Source: Bin34 sp965219935
Lineage (GTDB): Bacteria; Chloroflexota; Anaerolineae; Caldilineales; Caldilineaceae
Reading direction: 5' to 3'
Length of the DNA: 64,000 nt
Assembly: GCA_965219935.1 (NCBI GenBank)
Contig: CBDCOU010000003.1
Span: 62,001-126,000, forward strand
Shown here in pieces: positions 1 to 8,514 of the stretch. Made by a program: the position numbers and the translations under genes. How positions within the stretch are numbered: the stretch's first letter is position 1; each line of letters starts with the position of its first letter. The notes beneath the pieces were generated by a model, which had not been told where the DNA came from, did not search any database, and worked only from the letters and a program-made list of their open reading frames with translations.

Positions 1-844
1 CGTCCACGTAGCCCAGCAGGTCCACCTTGCCGGCCAGGCCCCGCTGCTGGACCGCCATGATCTGCTTTCTGCTGTCGCGTCCTGCGACCAGCAGGCGCGC
101 GTCCGGCTGGGTTTCGGCAATCAGGGCCATCGCGTCCAACAGGACGTGCAGTCCCTTCTCGTGGGTGGGGCGGCCCACAAACAGCAGCAGGAATTCGCCG
201 TGTTGGGCGTACAGCTGTCGCAACTGCTGTTCGCGCGCCTGGTCCTGTGCCTGGGGTGGATGGATATGGATTCCGTTGGGGATGACATCCAGCGTCTCGC
301 TGTCCAGGTCGAAAATCCCCATCAGGCTGTCGCGCATGAAATAGCTGCAGACGATGACCCTCCACGCTTCCCGGCAGAGGCGGGCCTCCAGATTGTGGAT
401 CTTGTGGCTGAGGCCCGTGTGCAGGTGCCCCATGTACCGCCCGTGCTCGGTGGCATGGACGGTTGCCACCAGCGGAATCCTCCAGTCGTGCATGAGTTCC
501 AGGCCGGCGGTGGCCGGCAGCCAGTCATGCACGTGGATCAGTTCAAAGTCTATCTCCGAAGCCAGTTCGCGCGCGGCATGGGCCAACTGGCCGTTGCTGG
601 CGACGTTGCGGTCGAAGAAGTCGCCTTCCGTGGGAGGATGCAGGTCGACCCTGTGGATGTGCAGTCTGTCGCTGCGGTCCTCGCGGGCCGGTGCGCCGTC
701 CGCGGCCGGGGTGAGCACGTGGACGTCGAACTGCTCCTGCCCCCGGCCACCGCTGCCCATGGCCTCGGTCAGCTCGGTCACATGCTTGCCCAGGCCGCCG
801 ATGATGTTCGGTGCGTACTCCCAGGACAGCACCAGGATGCTCAT
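1..844 (-). CDS. Glycosyltransferase, GT4/GT5-like, 3' end outside window
   Basis: The first 281 residues of a GT-B glycosyltransferase are visible; the C-terminus lies beyond base 1. The start ATG (844-842) opens with MSILVLSWEYAPNIIGGLGKHV, the Gly-rich N-terminal loop of starch/glycogen-synthase-like and GT4 enzymes. An HVHDWLPA motif follows near residue 102, and the hinge into the second Rossmann domain (VGRPTHEKG) is near residue 223. The family transfers a sugar from a nucleotide-sugar donor to a glycan, lipid or small acceptor in the cytoplasm. Donor and acceptor cannot be told here because the donor-site E-x7-E region is outside the window. Its ATG overlaps the stop of the upstream GNAT gene as ATGA, so the two are probably translated together. 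Confidence 0.85.
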   Translation of the reverse strand, partial: MSILVLSWEYAPNIIGGLGKHVTELTEAMGSGGRGQEQFDVHVLTPAADGAPAREDRSDRLHIHRVDLHPPTEGDFFDRNVASNGQLAHAARELASEIDFELIHVHDWLPATAGLELMHDWRIPLVATVHATEHGRYMGHLHTGLSHKIHNLEARLCREAWRVIVCSYFMRDSLMGIFDLDSETLDVIPNGIHIHPPQAQDQAREQQLRQLYAQHGEFLLLFVGRPTHEKGLHVLLDAMALIAETQPDARLLVAGRDSRKQIMAVQQRGLAGKVDLLGYVD

Positions 845-1824
845 CGCAGGACCTCCCGCACATCGGCCTCCTTGCACAACGGCCGGTGCCAGGTCTGTGC
901 ATCCGGCAATCGCCGAAAGCCGAACGCCTGATTGATGTTGAAAATGGGGGTCCCGGCGACGGTGTCCGTCCGGATGCGGGTGCCGCCTCGGCGCTGCACG
1001 GCTTCGATCGCGGTGGTCTTGAGGGCCGAGGCCAGCCCCTGTCGACGGTGGGCACGGCCCACACCGGTCAGGGAAGTCCACCACAGGGTTGGATCCGCGG
1101 CAGACTGCCACAGTGCCGTCAGGGCCAGCCATTCCCCTTTGCGAATGGCAACGAACGTCATCGAAGGGTCGAACGCACTGTTGCGCTGATGCTCCACCCA
1201 ATGCTCTGTGAGTGTCATGGGGGCCGGCGGATACACCAAGTCGGCCATGAATCCCGTCCTCAACTCGTGGTACTTCCTGAACCAATCGGAATCCCCGACG
1301 GACACGTCGGCCAGGGACACGAACCGGATGCCCTGTGCGCACAGGGTGTGCCGGCGACCCTGGCCCTTGGTCAAGTTGCGGCCCGAGACTTCCAGTTCGC
1401 TTTGGTGGATGATTTTCCCGAGGCTGAACCCCCTGTCCTGCAGGAAACGGATTCCGCGTGCTTGATCGGCTTTGGTTTCGCAGGCGAGTTCTGCAACCGT
1501 GTGCCTGGTCAGGAGCGCGGCCAGGCAGTGGATCCAGAGTTCGCGGCCCGCGCCCCGGCCCTGCCAGCAGGGTGCCACTGCGGCATGCACACGGAACAGG
1601 TCGGGTGACGGCTCCGCTGTTTCCTCCGCGGCGGTGAAGACACCGACCGGGGTGTCGCCGCTCCACTGCAGCCAACGGTAATGGGGATGCGCTTCCCCGA
1701 AACCCAGATCCTCGTTGGCCAGGTCTCGCCCTGAGACGGGGTGGTTTGGCGCCACCGCCAGGAGAATGTCGGCCATTGCCGCATAGTTGGCGGAAGTGTC
1801 GTCGGACTCTCTGATCTCTAACAT
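841..1824 (-). CDS. Tandem-domain GNAT acetyltransferase, copy A
   Basis: A 327-residue protein with two GNAT folds, each transferring an acetyl group from acetyl-CoA to an amine; the substrate is unknown. The acetyl-CoA loop of the first domain is Q88-GRGAG and that of the second is RRQG at 260-263. An upstream in-frame start would add 32 residues. The start at 1824 was chosen because it gives exactly the length and N-terminus (MLEIRESD) of the paralogue at 2127-3110 (MFEINESD). The two are close paralogues side by side on the same strand. The stop overlaps the glycosyltransferase start (ATGA). Confidence is high for the family and low for the role. Confidence 0.85.
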   Translation of the reverse strand: MLEIRESDDTSANYAAMADILLAVAPNHPVSGRDLANEDLGFGEAHPHYRWLQWSGDTPVGVFTAAEETAEPSPDLFRVHAAVAPCWQGRGAGRELWIHCLAALLTRHTVAELACETKADQARGIRFLQDRGFSLGKIIHQSELEVSGRNLTKGQGRRHTLCAQGIRFVSLADVSVGDSDWFRKYHELRTGFMADLVYPPAPMTLTEHWVEHQRNSAFDPSMTFVAIRKGEWLALTALWQSAADPTLWWTSLTGVGRAHRRQGLASALKTTAIEAVQRRGGTRIRTDTVAGTPIFNINQAFGFRRLPDAQTWHRPLCKEADVREVLR

Positions 1825-1903
1825 GGCGGTTGGCGGACGGATGCGGAATCTCAATGCCGTTGAGGGGTCCGAATCGTACAGGGTACCGAGCGGCAACTGA
1901 CGG

Positions 1904-2090
1904 ACCCGCAGCAATGGCACGGACCGGGTGACCTCCTGCGGCAGGTCATGCAGCAGGACCGGTACCTCACAGCCTGGGCAATTGTGTCAGACCAGGGGCC
2001 TCGCCAAGGCTGGAGTGTGGGCCCTGGTCGAGGCCGGCGGCAAGTTCGACCTGCTCCTCCGCGGGCAGTGGCTGCCTGCCCTGCCAATGG
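1904..2090 (+). pseudogene. Decayed copy of the S4 RNA-binding gene
   Basis: Between the two GNAT genes, on the opposite strand, one frame reads LCQTRGLAKAGVWALVEAGG. It matches LCSTGGLAKAVVQRGLVEVN of the intact S4 protein at 3190-3429 with one gap. Both lie at similar distances from a shared upstream motif, AATCGTACA (1872-1880 and 3165-3173). At the position of the intact gene's start (GACGG-ATG) this copy has GACGG-ACC at 1899-1906, so the start codon is lost. The GNAT(-)/S4(+) order is the same in both units, so this is read as the remnant of a tandem duplication. Similarity outside the central block is weak. Confidence 0.6.
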
Positions 2091-2126
2091 CGTTTGGTAC
2101 TTGCTGGCAGGCCTGTATTGGGAATC

Positions 2127-3110
2127 TCATCGCAGAACCTCGCGAATGTCGGCCTCGGCGTGCAACGGGCGACGCCAAGTCTGGACATCCGGAAGCAGCT
2201 GAAACCCGAACTCCTGATTGATTTTGTACATGGGATTGCGGGCGTCGTTGTCCGTGCGAATGCAGGAATCACCGCGTCGCTGTACGGCTTCGATCGCCGT
2301 CGTCTTGAGGGCCCTGGCCAATCCCAATCGCCGGTAGTTTCGTCCCACACCGGTCAGGGATGTCCACCACAAGGTCGGATCGGCTGTGGACTGCCACAGC
2401 GCCGTGTAGGCCATCCATTCCCCATTCCGCACGGCGACAAAGGTCATGGTGGGATCAAACGTCCGGTTGGACTGGTGCTCAGCCCAGTGCTCCTCCAGTG
2501 TCAGGGGGGTGGGCGGGTACATCATGTCGGCCTGAAACTCCATGCGCAAACTGTGGAATTTTGCAAACCATTCGGGATCGGCCTCCGAAAGCTCGTTCAG
2601 CGGCAGGAATTCGACTCCCTTTGCCTGGATGGCCTGCCGGTTTCGCAGGTGCTCGGTCAGGTCGTATCCGGTAACGACCAATTCGCTTTCGCGGCTGGAT
2701 TTCTTGAGGTCAAACCCCCGGTCCTGCAGAAATCGGATCCCTCGCGTCTGATCGGATCGGGTTTCGCAGGTGAGTTCCGTGACATCGTGTCTGTCGAACA
2801 GGGTTGGCAGGCAGTGGTTCCACAGCTCGCGTCCCGCACCTTGGCCTTGCCAGCGCGGGTCAACCGCGGCATACACCCGAAAGCACCCTGGTGCGCGATC
2901 CCAAGTCTCTTCCGCCACCGCGAAGAATCCCGCGGGCGCACCAGCGCGCCAGGTCAGCCAACGGAAGTGGGGATGCGACTCTCCAAGGCTCAGGTCCTCG
3001 TTGACCAAGTCATCGGCGGAGACGGGGTTGTTGGGCGCAACCGCGTGGAGGATTTGGGCCATGGCTTCGTAGCTGGCAGCCGTACCGTCGGATTCGTTGA
3101 TCTCAAACAT
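2127..3110 (-). CDS. Tandem-domain GNAT acetyltransferase, copy B
   Basis: This 327-residue paralogue of the 841-1824 gene has the same two-domain GNAT layout: a first acetyl-CoA loop in RWQGQGAGREL near residue 86 and a second in YRRLGLARALK near residue 259. The C-termini of the two copies are nearly identical (EADVREVLR and EADIREVLR). It is divergently arranged with the intact S4 gene, with a shared 79-bp intergenic region. The substrate is not recognisable. Two-domain GNATs of this kind include aminoglycoside, mycothiol-type and protein acetylases, so no function is assigned. Confidence 0.85.
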   Translation of the reverse strand: MFEINESDGTAASYEAMAQILHAVAPNNPVSADDLVNEDLSLGESHPHFRWLTWRAGAPAGFFAVAEETWDRAPGCFRVYAAVDPRWQGQGAGRELWNHCLPTLFDRHDVTELTCETRSDQTRGIRFLQDRGFDLKKSSRESELVVTGYDLTEHLRNRQAIQAKGVEFLPLNELSEADPEWFAKFHSLRMEFQADMMYPPTPLTLEEHWAEHQSNRTFDPTMTFVAVRNGEWMAYTALWQSTADPTLWWTSLTGVGRNYRRLGLARALKTTAIEAVQRRGDSCIRTDNDARNPMYKINQEFGFQLLPDVQTWRRPLHAEADIREVLR

Positions 3111-3189
3111 GTTAGTGTGACTCCCCCGGAGGCGCCGGTTTGATGGCGGATATCGTTATGTCCCAATCGTACAAGGCACACCACGACGG

Positions 3190-3429
3190 ATGAACAACAA
3201 CTCCAAGAAGGGTGGTTCCAAGGACCGCCGCACAACCGTTGAAACCATTCGTCTGGACCAGTTCCTGAAAGTCCAACGGCTTTGTTCGACCGGAGGGCTG
3301 GCCAAGGCCGTGGTCCAGCGCGGTCTGGTCGAGGTCAACGGTGAAGTCGAACTGCGGCGCGGCCGCAAGCTGCGGCAGGGCGATGTCGTGTCGTACGACG
3401 GATACACGGTTCCGGTGGACTTCGTTTAG
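3190..3429 (+). CDS. S4-domain RNA-binding protein, YbcJ-like
   Basis: A 79-residue, basic, single-domain S4 protein. After a 17-residue polar tail the S4 signature is complete: IRLDQFLK at 20-27, GGLAKAVVQRGLVEVNGEVE at 34-53, then RRGRKL and a GDVV strand. Small S4 proteins of the YbcJ/YaaA type bind structured RNA, often ribosome-associated, and have no catalytic site. The direct target here is unknown. The gene is divergent from GNAT copy B. A degraded second copy lies at about 1904-2090. Confidence 0.85.
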   Translation: MNNNSKKGGSKDRRTTVETIRLDQFLKVQRLCSTGGLAKAVVQRGLVEVNGEVELRRGRKLRQGDVVSYDGYTVPVDFV

Positions 3430-3468
3430 GGGCCTGTGTCGCGCAGGGCCGACGGGGGGATTGCTCCT

Positions 3469-4476
3469 TCAGGAAGTCATGGAGGAGAGGACGACCCGGT
3501 CCGACACGAGTGCGCGCGTGGCCGGGTCCACCTCGACGCCGTCGGATTCGAGCACCGGGATCAGGGCCGCCACCGCCGTCCGGACCATTTCATCGTCCGG
3601 TGTCCGCGTGGTGGCCTTCTGCAGCCACAGGCCCGGCTGGATGAAGATTCGCAGCAGCGTGTTGTCCTGGTGCCGGGCGCTGAACCGGATGAGCTCGTAG
3701 GCAATTCCGGCCACGATCGGCAGCAGCAGCAAACGGCTGGCAAACCGCAGGAGCAGCGCCAGCCAGGCCGGTTCCACGCCGTGGAAGGACAGCGGGAAGA
3801 ACAGGATGATGCTGATGACAACCACAAACAGGATGAAGGACGTGCCGCAGCGCACGTGCTGGACGCTGTGCCGCTGGACGTCGGAGACGGACAGGTTGGA
3901 GCCGGCCTCGAAGGCATTGATGGCCTTGTGTTCGGCCCCGTGGAATCCGAACATGCGCCGGATGTCCTTCATGAAGCTGATGGCGAAGAAATACAGCGCG
4001 AAGAGCACCAGCCTGACCGCACCCTCGATCGCCGCGTCCGTATAGGCGGAGGCCCCGAAGAATTCGGCGACCCACCCGGACACCAGTGTCGGCAGCAGGA
4101 AGAACAGGCCGATGCCGAAGGCAAAGCTGAGGGCCACCGTGCCCCAGGCCAGGGGGCCCTGGAAGCGCAGGGTCTCTCTGTCCTCCGATTCCCCGTCCGG
4201 GTCTTCGTCGTCATCGTCCAGGGGCATGTCCTGGGCGGCGATGTCCGCACTCCACATGATGGCCCGTACGCCGAGTCCAAGTGCCTCCCACAACAGGCCC
4301 AGCCCGCGCACAAAGGGCAACTTGCCCAGCCTGCTCGTGTAAATCCAGGCTTTCAGCGGCTCGTGGTGGAGACGGATTTCGCCGGAGGCGGTGCGCACGG
4401 CCACGGCGAAAGTGGAGGCGCCGCGCATCAGGACGCCCTCGATGATGGCCTGGCCGCCGTAGTATTGCTGGCTCAA
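3469..4476 (-). CDS. DUF1385 integral membrane protein, YqhQ-like
   Basis: A 335-residue membrane protein of the DUF1385 (YqhQ) family. The family N-terminus GGQAIIEGVLMRG is present at about residues 7-19 and the conserved FHGAEHKAINAFE lies near the middle. Several hydrophobic segments (near 133-155, 176-196, 230-255 and 255-280) predict an inner-membrane protein. An acidic run (DDDDEDPDGESED) precedes the first. The family's biochemical role is not established. The gene is transcribed away from recD2, with 98 bp between the two starts. Confidence 0.85.
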   Translation of the reverse strand: MSQQYYGGQAIIEGVLMRGASTFAVAVRTASGEIRLHHEPLKAWIYTSRLGKLPFVRGLGLLWEALGLGVRAIMWSADIAAQDMPLDDDDEDPDGESEDRETLRFQGPLAWGTVALSFAFGIGLFFLLPTLVSGWVAEFFGASAYTDAAIEGAVRLVLFALYFFAISFMKDIRRMFGFHGAEHKAINAFEAGSNLSVSDVQRHSVQHVRCGTSFILFVVVISIILFFPLSFHGVEPAWLALLLRFASRLLLLPIVAGIAYELIRFSARHQDNTLLRIFIQPGLWLQKATTRTPDDEMVRTAVAALIPVLESDGVEVDPATRALVSDRVVLSSMTS

Positions 4477-4560
4477 TGGACAAATCCTTCAGCGGTGCCT
4501 GTGCCGCGTCTGTGTGCGAGGGAGGGAACACCGCAGCCAAGCACGGCCACGGCCGGGTGC

Positions 4561-4566
4561 TAAAAT
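4561..4566 (+). promoter_or_regulatory. -10 element for recD2
   Basis: TAAAAT lies 8 bases before the recD2 ATG at 4575, in the context TGCTAAAATCC. The implied transcription start is at or within a few bases of the start codon, which suggests a leaderless or near-leaderless mRNA. No convincing -35 hexamer is visible. Confidence 0.4.
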
Positions 4567-4574
4567 CCCGCGCT

Positions 4575-6968
4575 ATGCCTAGGCTGGTCGGGACGGTAGC
4601 CTCCGTCGTTTATTGTAACGAAGGCAACGGCTTCGTGGTGGCAGATTTACATGTCGACCAGCGTGCCGACGGCCATGCCGTTTCCCCGGCGGCATCCGCG
4701 TCGCCGGACGCGCTTGAGCGCATCACCGGTATTCTGCCCGGCATACGCGAGGGGGCGCGGCTGGAGGTTGAGGGCGAGTATCGGATACACCAATCCCACG
4801 GCCGGCAGTTCGCCGTCAGTCGCCACCGGTTCATCCAACCCACGAGCAAGGAGGGCTTGATCGGGTTCCTCGGCAGTGGCCTGCTCAAGGGTGTCGGGGA
4901 GGCCACGGCCCGCCAGGTGGTCGGCAGGTTCGGCAAGCGGACGCTGGCAGTTCTGGACAGCGAGCCCGAACGCCTGGCGGAACTGAAGGGAATTTCCCTC
5001 CGCAAGGCCCGTGTGATTGGCGACCATTGGCGGGAGGTGGCCGGCGAACGGGAATTGGCCGCCTACCTGCAGCATCTGGGCGTATCCCTGTCCCTGGCGC
5101 GTCGTATTCGGCAGGAGTTCGGGGACAACGCAGTCCAGGTCCTGAAGCAAAACCCCTATCTCCTGACCCGGATGCAGGGGATCGGGTTCCAACGGGCCGA
5201 CCAGATGGCCCTGTCCATCGGGATCAGGCGCAATGATCCCGGTCGGCTCAGGACGGCCCTGCAGTATGTGTTGGGCGAACAGACCGCCCGCGAAGGCCAT
5301 GTGTTCCTGCCGGAACACGAATTGGTCGAGGAAGCGCTGAAGCAGGTGGGACCGCCGGCCACGCGGGACGAGGTCCAGGCCCAGCTGGACCTGCTAATCC
5401 GGGACGAGGAACTCATCGTTACCGAAGCACCTGGCCACGCGCGCTGGCAACCCCAAACCGATTGGACTGTCCTGCCCGAAGAGCCGGTCCGCAACGAGGA
5501 CGAGACACAGGGAAGCAATTCTTCGGCCCCAGCCGGGAGCGGCGGCCGACAGGTGTATCCGCCCTGGAACCATCACAGCGAAAAGGACCTGGCCGACCGG
5601 CTGCTGAAGCGCATCGGGCGACCGGAGCTTTCACCCTTGTACGACCGCGACTTCGACGTGGAAGCACTGCTGGACGCTGCCGCGGAGCGGGGCACCCCGT
5701 TGAACCGGGGCCAGCGGGACATCGTGGAGTCGGTGCTGGCCCATCCCTTTACGATTCTGACCGGAGGGCCGGGCACCGGCAAGACCACTACCATCCGCAC
5801 CATCCTGGAACTGTGCGACACCTACGGCCTGGAGGTGCAGTTGGCGGCTCCCACCGGCCGTGCGGCCAAGCGCATGCAGGAAGCCTCGGGCCACCCCGCC
5901 AGGACCCTGCACCGGTTGCTGGAGGTGTCCAATGTTGACGGCAGCCTGGAGTTCGACCGCAACGAGGAAAATCCACTGGATGGCGATCTGCTGATTGTGG
6001 ACGAGGCGTCGATGCTGGACGTGCACCTGGCCAGCCACCTGGTCCGCGCGGTGCCCGATGCGATGCACATGCTGTGGGTGGGCGACGTGGATCAGTTGCC
6101 CAGCGTCGGTTCCGGTACGGTCCTGCACGATGTCATTCGGGCGGTCGAGGAACATGCCGAGCGCGTCAAGTCCGGCCGCTCCGGGGCACGGGTCACGCGC
6201 TTGTCGGAGATTTTCCGCCAGGCCGCGGACAGTGCCATCGTCACCAACGCGCACGAGGTCCGGCGGGGCCAGATGCCCATCCTCGACAATCGGCGCTTCC
6301 GCGATTTCTTCTTCATGCCGGAGGAGGATCCGGTGCGGGCCTGCCATCTTTGCACCGACCTGGTCCGGCGGCGCCTGCCCGAATTCACGGGGCTCCGGCC
6401 GTCCGACATCATGGTGCTGTCGCCCATGCGCAGGGGGCCCATCGGTACCCTGGAGCTCAACCGGGCCCTGCAGGCCTCCATCAACGGTTCCTCGCTGCCG
6501 ACGATCGAACTTGCCAACGGTCAGGTGTTCCGCCCGCGCGACCCTGTCATGCAAACCCGCAACGACTACGAAAAGAAGGTGTTCAACGGGGACCTCGGAT
6601 ATGTCGTGCGCCTGGACCCGGACACGCGGGAGGCGGTGGTCAGCTTCGAAGGCCGGGGCGTGCAGTACGAGCGCGACGAGCTCAACGATTTGGCATTGGC
6701 CTACGCCATGACCATCCACAAGAGTCAGGGCAGCGAATACAAGGCCGTGGTCCTGCCGATGATGAAGGCGCACAGCATCATGCTGCGCCGGAACCTCCTG
6801 TATACTGCGCTCACGCGCGCGGGGCAGCTGGTGGTCATCGTGGGCCAGAAGGCGGCGCTGCGCATGGCGGTCAACAACCATTTGGTCAGGGATCGCCACA
6901 CCGCGCTCCTGGAGCGACTGTCCCTGAAATTAAGCCGGGACGAGGTTCCGGAGGGCGTTCCCTTTTGA
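4575..6968 (+). CDS. recD2: ATP-dependent helicase RecD2
   Basis: A 797-residue superfamily 1B 5'-3' DNA helicase of the RecD2 (YrrC) type, which acts in replication and repair without RecBC. An N-terminal OB-like region and helix-hairpin-helix repeats (for example KGISLRKARVIGDHW) precede the motor. Walker A is GGPGTGKTTT near residue 396, Walker B is LLIVDEASMLD near 471, and motif VI is in TIHKSQGSEYKAVV plus YTALTRA near the end. A longer frame from 4476 exists, but homologues begin at MPRLVGTVASVVY, and a -10 box at 4561 puts the transcript start after that longer frame begins. No recB or recC is in the window. Confidence 0.92.
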   Translation: MPRLVGTVASVVYCNEGNGFVVADLHVDQRADGHAVSPAASASPDALERITGILPGIREGARLEVEGEYRIHQSHGRQFAVSRHRFIQPTSKEGLIGFLGSGLLKGVGEATARQVVGRFGKRTLAVLDSEPERLAELKGISLRKARVIGDHWREVAGERELAAYLQHLGVSLSLARRIRQEFGDNAVQVLKQNPYLLTRMQGIGFQRADQMALSIGIRRNDPGRLRTALQYVLGEQTAREGHVFLPEHELVEEALKQVGPPATRDEVQAQLDLLIRDEELIVTEAPGHARWQPQTDWTVLPEEPVRNEDETQGSNSSAPAGSGGRQVYPPWNHHSEKDLADRLLKRIGRPELSPLYDRDFDVEALLDAAAERGTPLNRGQRDIVESVLAHPFTILTGGPGTGKTTTIRTILELCDTYGLEVQLAAPTGRAAKRMQEASGHPARTLHRLLEVSNVDGSLEFDRNEENPLDGDLLIVDEASMLDVHLASHLVRAVPDAMHMLWVGDVDQLPSVGSGTVLHDVIRAVEEHAERVKSGRSGARVTRLSEIFRQAADSAIVTNAHEVRRGQMPILDNRRFRDFFFMPEEDPVRACHLCTDLVRRRLPEFTGLRPSDIMVLSPMRRGPIGTLELNRALQASINGSSLPTIELANGQVFRPRDPVMQTRNDYEKKVFNGDLGYVVRLDPDTREAVVSFEGRGVQYERDELNDLALAYAMTIHKSQGSEYKAVVLPMMKAHSIMLRRNLLYTALTRAGQLVVIVGQKAALRMAVNNHLVRDRHTALLERLSLKLSRDEVPEGVPF

Positions 6969-7029
6969 CTTCGATTTTCCCGCCGGCGTTGCTCCGTTTG
7001 CCGGCTGAACCATTCCCAGGACTTTCGCC

Positions 7030-7815
7030 ATGACCCAATCCGCACTGCCCATCGGCCTTCAGCTCTACACCCTGCGCAACATGGATGCGACCGAGGACGA
7101 GGTGTTGTCTGCCGTCCAAGGTGCCGGCTATGCCTATGTGGAGACCGTACACCGGACCGACCTGTCCGGTGTCGACTGGAAGGGCCTCCTGGACGGCCAC
7201 GGTCTGAGCGCGGTGTCGGCCCATGTGCCCCAGGAAGCTTTCGAGAGCGACCTTGACGGCACCCTGCGCACCTATTCCGATCTGGGTGTGGAGCATGTGA
7301 TTGTGCCGGCCCCGGGCGGCAACTTCTTTGGCCCTGGCACCGAGTACGGGGCGGCGGACTGGACGCGGCTGGCCGACAGCCTGCGCGCCATTGGCCAGGG
7401 GTGCCGCGATGCCGGCATGAACCTGCTGTACCACAACCATTGGCAGGAGATGGCACAGTTCGACGGCCGGCTGGCCATCGACATCCTCCTGGCCGACACC
7501 GAACCGGATGTGCTGGGATACGAACCGGATTGCGCCTGGATATCCAAGGGCGGTCAGGATCCGGTCGAGTTGCTGCGCCGATATGCCGGCCGCGTGCCCT
7601 GCGTCCACATGAAGGATCTCGCCCCGGAGGGGGAGAACGAGGACCAGATGGGTCTGGCCGACGTCGGCAGCGGCACCCTGGATTGGGACGCCATCTTCCC
7701 TCAGATCAGCGCATCAGGCGCCCGGTGGTACATCGTGGAACACGACATGCCCGGCGACCATGTCCAAAGCATCACCAACAGCTACCAGTTCATCGCCGGC
7801 CATCTGGGCGGCTGA
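7030..7815 (+). CDS. Sugar phosphate isomerase/epimerase-like TIM barrel
   Basis: A 261-residue protein of the xylose-isomerase-like TIM-barrel family (AP endonuclease 2 fold). The start GLQLYTLRN, the central YHNHWQE (His-Asn-His, metal-site region), the CVHMKD strand and the late GSGTLDWDAIF with a C-terminal VEHD are family hallmarks. Members isomerise or epimerise sugars, inositols or hydroxy-acids using a divalent metal. The substrate is not predictable. An AGGA ribosome-binding site lies 9 bases before the ATG. It follows recD2 by 61 bp and precedes a small unknown gene by 24 bp. Confidence 0.8.
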   Translation: MTQSALPIGLQLYTLRNMDATEDEVLSAVQGAGYAYVETVHRTDLSGVDWKGLLDGHGLSAVSAHVPQEAFESDLDGTLRTYSDLGVEHVIVPAPGGNFFGPGTEYGAADWTRLADSLRAIGQGCRDAGMNLLYHNHWQEMAQFDGRLAIDILLADTEPDVLGYEPDCAWISKGGQDPVELLRRYAGRVPCVHMKDLAPEGENEDQMGLADVGSGTLDWDAIFPQISASGARWYIVEHDMPGDHVQSITNSYQFIAGHLGG

Positions 7816-7839
7816 GGCAGCTTGCCGGAGGATCGTTTG

Positions 7840-8259
7840 ATGGCCGCCCGCGCCATGTTTGGCGGGCTGGTACAGGACAGCCAGGGCGAACTGGTCAACG
7901 TACGCAGGGTTGGTGCGGATGAGGTGTATGTGGTCCGCGAGGACGGGTTCGACTGGCACCTGGAAGCGGGCAGGGTGGATGCTGCGATCTGGTCCCACAT
8001 GAAGCGGATGTTCGTTGAACACCGCGACCAGATTCCGCCGGAGGCCCTGCAGGCCCTGACCAACGGCGACATTTTCCAGCAGGCGGCCATCGAGTCCGCC
8101 TTGGACCGGGTCGACGAGATTGAGCGGATTGAGATGCCGCCGCAACAGCGGGACTTGCTGGCACTGGTGGGCTTCCGCGTCGTGATTGACTACCACGGCG
8201 ACGTGCTGGAGGTGGTGATGCCGGATCAGGGGTTCGGCATCGACCCGGACGAGGAGTGA
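7840..8259 (+). CDS. Conserved-looking hypothetical protein, 139 aa
   Basis: I do not recognise this family. The ATG at 7840 is preceded by GGAGG with 8 bases of spacing; an in-frame TTG at 7822 is a poorer choice. The product is acidic, soluble and has no signal or membrane segment. The first third looks like beta strands (GLVQDSQGELVNVRR, VYVVREDG), and the middle is helical. It probably shares a transcript with the preceding isomerase-like gene. Confidence 0.6.
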   Translation: MAARAMFGGLVQDSQGELVNVRRVGADEVYVVREDGFDWHLEAGRVDAAIWSHMKRMFVEHRDQIPPEALQALTNGDIFQQAAIESALDRVDEIERIEMPPQQRDLLALVGFRVVIDYHGDVLEVVMPDQGFGIDPDEE

Positions 8260-8514
8260 GCCGCCGGCCCGGGCGGCCTTCCGATGTCAGCCCGGTTGGG
8301 TTGTGGGTTTCTCGTACCCGAAAAACGCTGTGGAAGCTGACGGCAGAGGACAGCACCCGATGTATGACGAGTCCAATGCGATCATCGTCATCCCAGAACT
8401 GTTCGCAATCTGATGCTCGGCGGCTGCACCACAACCATCAATGCCATGGGCCGTGAGAAGCGGATTGCACCGACGATCCGTGACTGAAGGGAGAGGCGAC
8501 CAGGTGCTGGCACT

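Noticed and set aside
8260..8514. A 17-codon frame (MYDESNAIIVIPELFAI) near 8360
   Set aside because: Too short, no ribosome-binding site and no neighbour that would give it a role.
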